Positions 6,670 through 14,174 of a stretch of DNA of 64,000 nucleotides are shown here, one piece after another. The DNA lies in NCBI GenBank assembly GCA_035505655.1, contig DATJQP010000056.1, positions 1 through 64,000 of the forward strand, given 5' to 3'. A model generated the notes under the pieces. It was not told the origin of the DNA, made no database searches, and saw only the letters and a program-made list of their open reading frames with translations. The translations under genes were made by a program, and so were the position numbers. Numbering within the stretch: position 1 is the first letter of the stretch; the number at the start of each line of letters is the position of its first letter. Source of the stretch: JAGVPT01 sp035505655 (GTDB lineage Bacteria > Bacteroidota > Ignavibacteria > UBA10030 > UBA8401).

Positions 6670-8628
6670 CTATAATGCCCGCCGCTCGGAGGTCTGAAGC
6701 CTCGTCGGATGCTCTTCGCAGAAAGACTTCACGACCTCGGCGATCCCCTGCGGGTCAAGACCGACCAGCTTCTGGAGTTCTGCCGGAGTGCCGTGTTCAA
6801 TGAATTTGTCGGGGATGCCATGAACCCGGACGTTGATTCCCCTGTGACCCAGCGTCGAAAGAGCCTCAAGAACTCCGGCGCCGAATCCGCCATAGATCGT
6901 GTTCTCCTCGACGGTAACCACTCGGTCAAACTTGTCGACGACGTGCTGGAGGAGCTTCATATCGATAGGCTTCGCGAATCGCATGTTGATCACCTCTGCG
7001 AGGATTCCCGCCTTCGCGAGGAGATCCGCCGCGACCAGTGAATTATGGACGATGGTTCCGAGAGTGAGAATCGCCACATCGTTCCCGGAGCGCAGGACCT
7101 CACCCTTGCCGATCTCAATTCTTTCGAAGCCCTTCTTCAACGGGACCCCCAGGGCATTGCCGCGCGGATAGCGGACTGCAATGGGGCCGCCCCGATACTC
7201 AACGGCGGTATAGACCATGTCGCGGAGCTCGCTCTCGTCCTTCGGCGCCATGATCACCATCCCCGGGACGCAACGCAGATAGGACAAGTCGAAATCTCCG
7301 TGATGCGTCGGTCCGTCGGCCCCCACGAGACCACCGCGGTCCAGCACGAACACGACGTGCAGGTTCTGCAGGGCTACATCATGGACAATCTGGTCGAACG
7401 CCCTCTGAAGAAATGTGGAATAGATCGCCGTCACGGGGATATACCCCTCCGTCGCGAGACCTGCCGCGAATGTCACCGCATGTTGCTCGGCGATACCGAC
7501 ATCGAAAAACCGATCGGGCATGGCCTTCTGAAGAGCCGTAAGGCCGGTGCCGTCCGGCATCGCCGCCGTGATCCCAACGGCCTTCGGATTTTGCCGGCAG
7601 ATCTCGACGAGGGCATCTCCGAAAATGGTCGTGAAGGCGGGGGGCGCATTTGGCACCTTCGGGGAAATGCCGGTGACCTTGTCGAACGGAGTAACGCCGT
7701 GGAGGCGAGTCGCTTCACGCTCGGCGGGCCCGTAACCTTTCCCCTTTTCCGTGATCGCATGGATAAGGATAGGTCCCTTAAGGTCTTTGACGTGCCGGAA
7801 CATTTCGACGAGCTTGACAACATTATGCCCGTTGAACGGACCGAAGTACCTGAAGCCCAGCGCCTCGAAGAGCATTCCCGGTGTAATGACGGCCTTCAAG
7901 CCTTTTTCGAAATTCTGAGCCACCTGCCGGAGCCTGTCGCCGAAGGTGTCGAGTTTCCCTGTCAGGTCCCACACATTCGCCTTGAACTTGTTGTATCCCG
8001 GATGGGTAAGAACCTCGGCGAAGTAATCATGGAATGACCAGAGCTTCGGCGCGACGGAGGAGAGAGAGACCATCCGGTTGTCGTTGAGGACGACAATCAT
8101 GTCTTTCTTCAGGAGGCCCGCGTTGTTCATCGCTTCGTAGGCCATCCCGCCCGTGAGAGATCCGTCACCGACGATCGCAACAACTTTGAATTTTTCCTTC
8201 TTAAAGTCCCTGGCGGTGGCTACGCCGAGAGCCGCCGAGATGGCCGTGCTCGCATGCCCGGCCCCGAACGTATCGTACTCGCTCTCGTCCCTCCTTAGGA
8301 ACCCGCTGATTCCGTGGAGTTGGCGAATGGTATGGAACCGGCTCTTTCGTCCGGTGAGAATTTTGTGTGGATATGCCTGATGTCCGACGTCCCAGATAAG
8401 TTTGTCGACGGGGGTGTCAAAAACGTAATGGAGGGCGACCGCCAGCTCAACCGCCCCCAACCCGGCACCAAGATGTCCCCCCGTCTTGGAAATGGAATCG
8501 ACCAGAAATTCACGGATCTCCTTTGACAACGGACGAAGATCCTTCATCTCGAGGGTCCGCAGATCGGAGGGGGTGTTGATGCGATCGAGAAGATGAGTGC
8601 CGGAGGGCTGTGCCGAATTCTCGTTCAT
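6670..8628 (-). CDS. dxs: 1-deoxy-D-xylulose-5-phosphate synthase
   Basis: A thiamine-diphosphate enzyme that condenses pyruvate and glyceraldehyde 3-phosphate, the entry step of the MEP isoprenoid pathway. It has about 652 residues. The TPP motif is GDGSLTGGMAYEAMNNAG. DVGHQAYPHKILTGR and FDVGIAEQHAVTFAAGLA (transketolase central domain) follow, and then a C-terminal transketolase domain. The chosen ATG at 8628 overlaps the xseB stop as ATGA. A longer frame reaching 8715 lies inside xseB and is not needed. The order xseA-xseB-dxs is a common bacterial arrangement. Confidence 0.97.
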   Translation of the reverse strand: MNENSAQPSGTHLLDRINTPSDLRTLEMKDLRPLSKEIREFLVDSISKTGGHLGAGLGAVELAVALHYVFDTPVDKLIWDVGHQAYPHKILTGRKSRFHTIRQLHGISGFLRRDESEYDTFGAGHASTAISAALGVATARDFKKEKFKVVAIVGDGSLTGGMAYEAMNNAGLLKKDMIVVLNDNRMVSLSSVAPKLWSFHDYFAEVLTHPGYNKFKANVWDLTGKLDTFGDRLRQVAQNFEKGLKAVITPGMLFEALGFRYFGPFNGHNVVKLVEMFRHVKDLKGPILIHAITEKGKGYGPAEREATRLHGVTPFDKVTGISPKVPNAPPAFTTIFGDALVEICRQNPKAVGITAAMPDGTGLTALQKAMPDRFFDVGIAEQHAVTFAAGLATEGYIPVTAIYSTFLQRAFDQIVHDVALQNLHVVFVLDRGGLVGADGPTHHGDFDLSYLRCVPGMVIMAPKDESELRDMVYTAVEYRGGPIAVRYPRGNALGVPLKKGFERIEIGKGEVLRSGNDVAILTLGTIVHNSLVAADLLAKAGILAEVINMRFAKPIDMKLLQHVVDKFDRVVTVEENTIYGGFGAGVLEALSTLGHRGINVRVHGIPDKFIEHGTPAELQKLVGLDPQGIAEVVKSFCEEHPTRLQTSERRAL

Positions 8629-8864
8629 TCGAAATCCACCAATTCTATTTTGTTGCTCGCATCTTTGCTGAGCTTTTTGACCTTCAATTCCGCCTTTGAG
8701 AGCGTATCCATGCACTCCTTCGACAATGCAATTCCCTCCTCATAGAGAGCGATGGCGTTCTCAAGGGGAACCTCTCCCTGTTCGAGCGATTCAACGATTT
8801 TCTCGAGACGGGCTAGGGATTGCTCAAACGATGGTTTCGAAGATTCTTTCTTGGCTGCAGCCAT
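8625..8864 (-). CDS. xseB: Exodeoxyribonuclease VII small subunit
   Basis: A 79-residue helical protein that assembles with XseA into exonuclease VII, which degrades single-stranded DNA into oligonucleotides. It shows the family signature FEQSLARLEKIVESLEQGEVPLENAIALYEEGI, split over two helices, followed by a Lys-rich helix. It starts two bases after the xseA stop and overlaps dxs by four bases, so the three genes are tightly coupled. The N-terminal MAAAKKESSKPS tail is unstructured. Confidence 0.95.
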   Translation of the reverse strand: MAAAKKESSKPSFEQSLARLEKIVESLEQGEVPLENAIALYEEGIALSKECMDTLSKAELKVKKLSKDASNKIELVDFE

Positions 8865-8866
8865 AT

Positions 8867-10075
8867 TCAGCGAGGTTTCTTATGTACCGTGACGACCGTT
8901 GACTCCGCTCTCCCGTCATGAAAAGCAATGGAGAGCCGGTCCCCTTCCGAGAGCCCCACAGCAGCAGGGACAATCTTTCCGCCGCGGTAGATGATCGTAA
9001 AGCCTCTTTTCAGGATAAGCTCGGGATCAAGTGATGCTGCCCGTTTTCCCAGCGATTCCGCCCTGTAACGGAGCGCTTCCATAGCACGAAGGATCCCCCC
9101 CCGCAACCGGCGCTCCAGGTCATCGACTGTCTGGCTTCTCTCCCGCACAAGGTCGAGCGGGCGATTCAACGAATAGCTTTTCAGCAGGGACTGAACCTGC
9201 TCCTTCCCGGTGTTGATCCGAGCCGCGATCGCAGTTCCGACAGTATATGAAAAACTGCGAAGAATATCAATGATTTCACCCCTCTCCCTCACCACCAGTT
9301 CTGCCGCGGCCGATGGGGTCGGCGCCCGCAAATCGGCGACAAAATCGCTGATACTGAAATCCACTTCATGCCCTACGGCACTCACGACAGGAATCGCGGA
9401 TGCGTAGATGGCGCGGGCCACAGTCTCCTCGTTGAAGGCCCACAGGTCTTCGAGAGAGCCGCCCCCTCTTCCGACAATCATGAGGTCGATTCCCGGGAGA
9501 TTGTTGAGATCCCGGATGGCTTCGGCAATCTCTTCGGCGGCACCGATTCCCTGCACTTTCACCGGAGCAACGATGACCTCGAGTGCGGGAAACCTCCGTT
9601 GCAAGACCGTGAGGATGTCATGGATCGCAGCCCCCGTGGGAGAAGTAACGACGGCGATCGTTGACGGATACTTGGGAAGGGGCCGCTTATGGCTCTCGTC
9701 GAAGAGTCCCTCGGCTTTCAGTTTCTCTTTCAATCTGTCGAAGGCCAGCTGGAGCGCGCCGACGCCGAGAGGCTGAATCTGCAGACAGTCGATCTGATAA
9801 TTCCCTCTCGGCTCGTACACCGTAATATTTCCACGGACCAGGACCTTCATCCCGTCGGAGGGGCGGAACAAGAGCTGTCCAACCCTGCTCCGCCACATCA
9901 CGGCTGAGAGCTGCGAACCTTCGTCTTTCAGAGTAAAATAGAAATGGCCGGAAGTATGAATTTTGCTGTTGGAGATCTCCCCCTGGACCCAGACCTCCGC
10001 GAAACCCCTTTCGAGGACGCTCTTGATGCGGCGAGTGAGCTCTGTAACGGTGAGTGCGGTGGGCGTTTCCTTCAT
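8867..10075 (-). CDS. xseA: Exodeoxyribonuclease VII large subunit
   Basis: Catalytic subunit of exonuclease VII, about 402 residues. The N-terminal OB-fold domain contains VWVQGEISNSKIHTSGHFYFTLKD (first segment WVQGEISN). The Exonuc_VII_L nuclease domain has VTSPTGAAIHD, GRGGGSLEDLWAFNEE and SAVGHEVDFSISDFVADLRAPTPSAAAE motifs. The C-terminal coiled coil carries LERRLRGG. I start it at the ATG at 10075. The TTG three codons upstream falls in the -10 box of the promoter. No Shine-Dalgarno precedes the ATG, and the predicted transcription start almost coincides with it, so the mRNA may be leaderless. Confidence 0.95.
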   Translation of the reverse strand: MKETPTALTVTELTRRIKSVLERGFAEVWVQGEISNSKIHTSGHFYFTLKDEGSQLSAVMWRSRVGQLLFRPSDGMKVLVRGNITVYEPRGNYQIDCLQIQPLGVGALQLAFDRLKEKLKAEGLFDESHKRPLPKYPSTIAVVTSPTGAAIHDILTVLQRRFPALEVIVAPVKVQGIGAAEEIAEAIRDLNNLPGIDLMIVGRGGGSLEDLWAFNEETVARAIYASAIPVVSAVGHEVDFSISDFVADLRAPTPSAAAELVVRERGEIIDILRSFSYTVGTAIAARINTGKEQVQSLLKSYSLNRPLDLVRERSQTVDDLERRLRGGILRAMEALRYRAESLGKRAASLDPELILKRGFTIIYRGGKIVPAAVGLSEGDRLSIAFHDGRAESTVVTVHKKPR

Positions 10076-10082
10076 AGAGTGC

Positions 10083-10110
10083 AATATACTTCAAATCCAA
10101 CGGATATCAA
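10083..10110 (-). promoter_or_regulatory. Predicted promoter of xseA-xseB-dxs
   Basis: On the minus strand TTGATA (10105-10110) is followed after 16 nt by TATATT (10083-10088). The expected transcription start is 6-8 nt downstream, at or within a base or two of the xseA ATG (10073-10075). Confidence 0.55.
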
Positions 10111-10198
10111 AAGGGATCTGAGCGTAATCGGCCTGTGAGTTGGGCGCATTCATTTTCATAGTGTCAAGGAGGATTCAAATTGAGTCACCCTCGGCACT

Positions 10199-10227
10199 TT
10201 GCAGCAATCACTTACATTTTCTATATT
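10199..10227 (+). promoter_or_regulatory. Predicted promoter of bshB1
   Basis: TTGCAG (10199-10204), 17 nt, then TATATT (10222-10227). Transcription would start near 10234 and place GGAGGAGCT ahead of the ATG at 10246. The xseA promoter diverges about 90 bp away. Confidence 0.5.
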
Positions 10228-10245
10228 GCCAAACACGGAGGAGCT

Positions 10246-10965
10246 ATGCAACTGGATATTCTTGCTATCGGTGCGCATCCCGATGATGTGGAGCTTGCCT
10301 GCGGCGCGACCGTCGCCCTTATGGTGCGCGCCGGAAAGAGAGTTGGAATACTGGATCTGACGGACGGGGAGCTCGGGACTCGTGGGTCACGGGAGATACG
10401 AAAACGGGAGGCTGCCGAGTCGGCCCGCGTTCTCGATGTAGAAATCAGGAGCAGGCTTGGACTTCCGGACGGGAACATTGAGGTGAGCCGGAAGAACATC
10501 CTTAAAGTCGTCGAAGTCGTTCGCACCTTTCGCCCGGCCGTCCTGCTCTTCCCCCATTCCTTGGAACGGCATCCCGACCATGAGCACGCCCATCGCCTTT
10601 GCAGGGAGGCATGGTTTCTCGCAGGGCTGGAAAAGATAAAGACGGTCGTTCGCGGCAAAGGGCAAGAACCCCATCGACCAAAGAAATACTTTCACTACAT
10701 GCAGAAGTACGAGTTTTCGCCGTCATTTATCGTTGATGTTTCAAGTATCTACAACGCCAAAAGCATTGCTTTGGCTGCCTTCAAATCCCAGTTCTACAAC
10801 CCGAAAAGCAAGGAACGGGAGACCCTCCTCTCCTCACGGCTCTTTCTGCAATCCATTGAGGCGAGAGACAGGCACTTTGGAAGCCTCATTAATGCGGAGT
10901 TTGGAGAGCCTTTCTTCTCAGTGGAGCCGCTAAGAATTCGATCACTATCTGACCTGGTGGATTAA
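10246..10965 (+). CDS. bshB1: Bacillithiol biosynthesis deacetylase BshB1
   Basis: A zinc-dependent N-deacetylase of the PIG-L/LmbE family, expected to convert GlcNAc-malate to GlcN-malate in bacillithiol synthesis. It has 239 residues. Metal ligands lie in GAHPDDVELACG near the N-terminus and ERHPDHEHAHRL in the middle. The C-terminal FGEPFFSVEPLRIRSLSDLVD matches the BshB1 subfamily ending. I choose ATG 10246, preceded by GGAGGAGCT. A TTG at 10180 with its own AAGGAGG would add 22 residues, but it lies upstream of the predicted promoter. bshA and bshC are not in the window. Confidence 0.9.
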   Translation: MQLDILAIGAHPDDVELACGATVALMVRAGKRVGILDLTDGELGTRGSREIRKREAAESARVLDVEIRSRLGLPDGNIEVSRKNILKVVEVVRTFRPAVLLFPHSLERHPDHEHAHRLCREAWFLAGLEKIKTVVRGKGQEPHRPKKYFHYMQKYEFSPSFIVDVSSIYNAKSIALAAFKSQFYNPKSKERETLLSSRLFLQSIEARDRHFGSLINAEFGEPFFSVEPLRIRSLSDLVD

Positions 10966-10994
10966 TGATCGGATGGATGTTCAATTTTTCCCGA

Positions 10995-11020
10995 GGGCGG
11001 GGAAGCAAGCCCCTTTTCTT
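10995..11020 (+). terminator. Weak terminator-like hairpin after bshB1
   Basis: A short GC stem (GGGG at 10999-11002 with CCCC at 11010-11013) is followed by TTTTCTTTCT, 30 bp past the bshB1 stop. The stem is short, so the call is tentative. Confidence 0.35.
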
Positions 11021-11090
11021 TCTCAGCATTGAGACGGCATCTCGTTGCCTTCGCGCAAAAGATTGAACTTCCTCTGCGGCACGTTTGTTG

Positions 11091-11099
11091 TTATCCACA
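11091..11099 (+). promoter_or_regulatory. Single consensus DnaA box
   Basis: TTATCCACA, an exact match to the DnaA-box consensus, lies 7 nt before the start codon of the metal island's first gene. I see no cluster of further boxes nearby, so it is not an origin. It could be a chance match or a regulatory site. Confidence 0.35.
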
Positions 11100-11105
11100 G
11101 TAGCG

Positions 11106-11519
11106 ATGGTCGAACTTAGAAGACATATCCGTTTCGTCCCTTTGGCGATCGCCCTTTTCTTCCTCGCGAATACGGGCTTCACCGAAGTCGTCACTACTTG
11201 TTCCATGACTAGTACGGGGTCGCAGACCTGCTGTGCAGGTGCCGATCAGAAAGCTTCAAAGGGAGATGACAGCTCCCTTTCGCTCTCTGGAAAAGACTGC
11301 CACACCAGAACCCTGGCAGGAGGGCTGGCAGACCGTCCGGCAGTTATCGAAAGAACGGGGAGCTTCCCGGTTCTCAAAGTGCTGCCGGTGGTGCACTCTC
11401 CCGGAACCGAGTTCTGGTCAGTAAGAAATATTCCTTCCCTCAACCTCTCAACGAGATACCAAACCGCTTCTCCCCCTTCGACGGAGAAGTGTCTCCTCCT
11501 CTCCACTCTTCTGATCTAG
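11106..11519 (+). CDS. Cys-containing secreted protein, first gene of the metal-efflux island
   Basis: A 137-residue protein with a positively charged N-terminus (MVELRRHIRF) and a hydrophobic export segment (VPLAIALFFLANTGFTEVV). Cysteines follow in the spacing TTC, QTCC and KDC. Small proteins with this FANTGxT-type signal and a C/CC/C pattern often precede CusCBA-type operons in the Bacteroidota and relatives, from my knowledge of such loci. The function is unknown, and periplasmic metal binding is inference. The rest is polar and low in recognisable motifs. I chose the ATG at 11106. In-frame starts further upstream add only seven residues. Confidence 0.65.
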   Translation: MVELRRHIRFVPLAIALFFLANTGFTEVVTTCSMTSTGSQTCCAGADQKASKGDDSSLSLSGKDCHTRTLAGGLADRPAVIERTGSFPVLKVLPVVHSPGTEFWSVRNIPSLNLSTRYQTASPPSTEKCLLLSTLLI

Positions 11520-11598
11520 TACTCCAGGATCCTGTTTTTTCACAGCTCCTTTGTAGGCGCTGCTCTACCCTATTGTGTCCAGGAAACTCGGAGCATCT

Positions 11599-12879
11599 AT
11601 GTCAAAGCATGTATTCTTGTGCCTCTTCCTACTTACACCTGAGTTGTGCTTCGGCGCGGGAAATATCAAAGCCGAGAGCATCGCGGCGATGATCCAGGAA
11701 GCCTTGGCAAACAACCCGGAGATTCGATCGGCGTCGGCCAGAATCAAGATGACGGATCAGCTTGTCCCTCAGGCATCTTCATTGGACGATCCGGAGATCT
11801 CCTTTCAGTTGATGGAAATTCCCGGTTTTCAGTTCGACCGCGCGATGTACGCAAACCTCGGCATCGAACAGATGATCCCTTATCCTGCGAAACTCGGCAA
11901 GAGGAAGGCGATCGCTTCAGTCGAAGGCGAACACGCCCGCCGCGAACGGGGTGAGCTTGTCCTTCGCGTAATTGCGCAGCTCAAAGTTGATTATGCAATG
12001 CTCTGGTTTTCCCGCGTCTCGCTGGATCTCAACAGGGAGAATCAGAAGCTGCTCCAGCAGGTCCTTCAACTCGCGCGCACGCAATACTCCGCCGGAAAAG
12101 CAACTCAACAGGAAGTTCTTCGCGCGAACATCGAGCTCGAGCGGTTGCGCACCGACGAACGCTCCATTGAAAGTGATGCCTCCAAATCCGAAGCAATGTT
12201 AAGGGCGGCTCTGAATCGCCCCTCATCCGCCTCGATCGGGGATGTCGAGCTCCCCCCCTTTCTCCCTCTCCCGTACACGTCCATGGAATTGATCGAATTT
12301 GCGAGGAACCATCGCCCGATGGTCATCAACGATTCGCTGAGCGTCGTCGAGAGTGGGCTGAAAGTGGGATTGATGAACGAAGAGTATATCCCCGACTTCA
12401 GCGTCTCGCTCCAATATGTGACGTATCCGGGATATACGCGGTCAACCTGGACCGCGATGGTCGGAGTCAGCATCCCCTTCGCGCCGTGGACTCTCTCGAA
12501 GTCGTCTGCGAAGGTCCAGGAAGCCGCCGCCGAGGAAGAGATGAACCAGGCTGCATTCGATGCGACTCAAAACATGGTGAACGCCGGAATCCAGGAGGCC
12601 TACTCCAACGTCAGGTCGCTCGAATCGAAGGTTACTTCATTTACATCGACAATTCTGCCGGAGACTGAACAGGCACTTCAGGCAACCCTCGCCGATTATC
12701 AGACAGGCCGGACTTCATTCCTGATGCTTCTTGATACCTATCGGATGAGTCAGGAGGTCAGGATGGAGGCTGCGATGGCACGAATGAACTACGAACGGGC
12801 AATTGCACTCCTGGAACAGCAGGTCGGAGTGATCGATTTTTCTCATACGGCTCTCACGGGAGAGGAGATCGGACAATGA
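11599..12879 (+). CDS. TolC-family outer-membrane factor of a heavy-metal efflux pump
   Basis: About 426 residues with an N-terminal signal peptide (MSKHVFLCLFLLTPELCFG). It is the CusC-like outer-membrane channel of a tripartite RND pump. It carries the OEP repeat pattern: EALANNPEIRSASARI early, LARTQYSAGKATQQEVLRANIELERL in the first half and the corresponding TLADYQTGRTSFLMLLDTYR in the second. I used the ATG at 11599 (GGAG 6 nt upstream). A GTG eight codons earlier is the alternative. Its stop overlaps the adaptor gene start by four bases. No lipobox Cys is evident, unlike E. coli CusC. Confidence 0.9.
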   Translation: MSKHVFLCLFLLTPELCFGAGNIKAESIAAMIQEALANNPEIRSASARIKMTDQLVPQASSLDDPEISFQLMEIPGFQFDRAMYANLGIEQMIPYPAKLGKRKAIASVEGEHARRERGELVLRVIAQLKVDYAMLWFSRVSLDLNRENQKLLQQVLQLARTQYSAGKATQQEVLRANIELERLRTDERSIESDASKSEAMLRAALNRPSSASIGDVELPPFLPLPYTSMELIEFARNHRPMVINDSLSVVESGLKVGLMNEEYIPDFSVSLQYVTYPGYTRSTWTAMVGVSIPFAPWTLSKSSAKVQEAAAEEEMNQAAFDATQNMVNAGIQEAYSNVRSLESKVTSFTSTILPETEQALQATLADYQTGRTSFLMLLDTYRMSQEVRMEAAMARMNYERAIALLEQQVGVIDFSHTALTGEEIGQ

Positions 12880-14174
12880 ATTATCCATGTATCAGCAACA
12901 GAAATTTCTTGAAGGTCTTTTTTATCGCGATGCTCGCGATCATCCTTATCGCTGGGTGCGAGTCGGGTCGGAAGCAGGCCGAACAGGCCACTCCGGGCTC
13001 CTCGGCGCCAACGGAATACTACACCTGCGTCATGCACCCATCGATCCACAGCGATAAGCCGGGAGCTTGCCCCATCTGCGGAATGGCCCTCGTCCGAAGA
13101 ACAACGGAAATCGAAGTCGCGGCGAACGACACGATGGATCTTCGGCCCGTCTCGATTTCTCCCCGCGAGAGAATCCTCGCCAATGTGAGAAGCGATTCGG
13201 TTCGACGGGAAACTCTGAACCGGGAAATCGACGCCGTCGGCATTATCGATTTTGCGGAACCGAACCTGCGGCACATTACGATGCGATTCAGCGGGAGGCT
13301 CGACCGGCTCTTTCTCCAGTACACGGGCCAACAGGTCAAACGAGGAGACCCGGTGGCGCTGGTCTACAGCCCCGAGGCGATCTCCGCTCAGGAGGAGTTC
13401 ATCCTGGCCCTCAAGTCGGTCGACGTGACCGGCGGAGAAGACTCGGTGATCGGACACACGCCGATGCTTCTCACCTCACAGTCTCAGGAGAAACTCCTCG
13501 AGCTCGGATTCTCATCTTCTCAGATAGAAACTCTCCGGAAAACGCGGAAGGTCGAGAGCCACGTGACGATTGTGTCGCCGATCTCAGGCACGGTCATCAA
13601 GAAATACGTGGACCCGCAGCATTATGCCGCGGAGGGAGAGGTCATTTATGATGTAGCCGATCTCTCAACGGTCTGGATGTACGCCGATGTTTACGAGCAG
13701 GACCTCCGTTTCGTCAAGGTAGGCCAGTTCGTTGACATTTCCACCGACGCATACCCGGGTGAGTACTTTTCCGGCAGGGTGACCTTCATCGAGCCGGTGA
13801 TGAATAGCGAGACCCGGACGGCGCGTATCAGGACCGAGTTCATTAATCACGAAGGAAAATTGAAACCGCAGATGTTCGTTTCCGTGCAGTTCTACCACGT
13901 AACGCCGGAAGCCCTCGTGATCCCCGCATCGTCGGTCCTCCGCACCGGCAAGAGGGATCTCGTGTGGGTGGAGGATCACCCCAATCTCTTTGTTCCGAGG
14001 ATCGTTTCTCTCGGGAGCGACGCAGGGGATCTCGTCGAAGTATTGTCCGGACTTCGTGAGGGGGAGATGGTGGCTTCGAGCGGAGGATTTCTGATCGATT
14101 CAGAGAGCGAGTTGGATATCCCTGAACATCAATCCCCTGTTCCCCACGGAAACGGAAAAGAGGTCCACCAATGA
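12876..14174 (+). CDS. CusB-like periplasmic adaptor with heavy-metal-binding domain
   Basis: A 432-residue membrane-fusion protein that links the RND pump to the outer-membrane channel. A lipoprotein signal ends at C28 (LIAGC). Residues about 48-76 are a heavy-metal-binding domain (YYTCVMHPSIHSDKPGACP followed by ICGM), with Cys/His/Met ligands, as in CusB/SilB-type adaptors. The barrel-sandwich and HlyD domains follow (VKRGDPVALVYSPE; VTIVSPISGTVIKK; TVWMYADVYEQDLRFVKVGQ). It overlaps both neighbours by four bases. The metal-binding domain suggests Cu/Ag or a related soft metal. Confidence 0.93.
   Translation: MNYPCISNRNFLKVFFIAMLAIILIAGCESGRKQAEQATPGSSAPTEYYTCVMHPSIHSDKPGACPICGMALVRRTTEIEVAANDTMDLRPVSISPRERILANVRSDSVRRETLNREIDAVGIIDFAEPNLRHITMRFSGRLDRLFLQYTGQQVKRGDPVALVYSPEAISAQEEFILALKSVDVTGGEDSVIGHTPMLLTSQSQEKLLELGFSSSQIETLRKTRKVESHVTIVSPISGTVIKKYVDPQHYAAEGEVIYDVADLSTVWMYADVYEQDLRFVKVGQFVDISTDAYPGEYFSGRVTFIEPVMNSETRTARIRTEFINHEGKLKPQMFVSVQFYHVTPEALVIPASSVLRTGKRDLVWVEDHPNLFVPRIVSLGSDAGDLVEVLSGLREGEMVASSGGFLIDSESELDIPEHQSPVPHGNGKEVHQ

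Noticed and set aside
7045..8037. A 330-codon plus-strand frame antisense to dxs
   Set aside because: No domain. dxs on the other strand is complete with TPP motif.
10180..10245. TTG start with its own AAGGAGG for bshB1
   Set aside because: The region lies upstream of the predicted promoter start, and the conserved family N-terminus begins at ATG 10246, which has a good SD.
11091..11099. Replication origin suggested by a DnaA box
   Set aside because: Only one 9-mer, with no AT-rich unwinding region and no dnaA or dnaN nearby.
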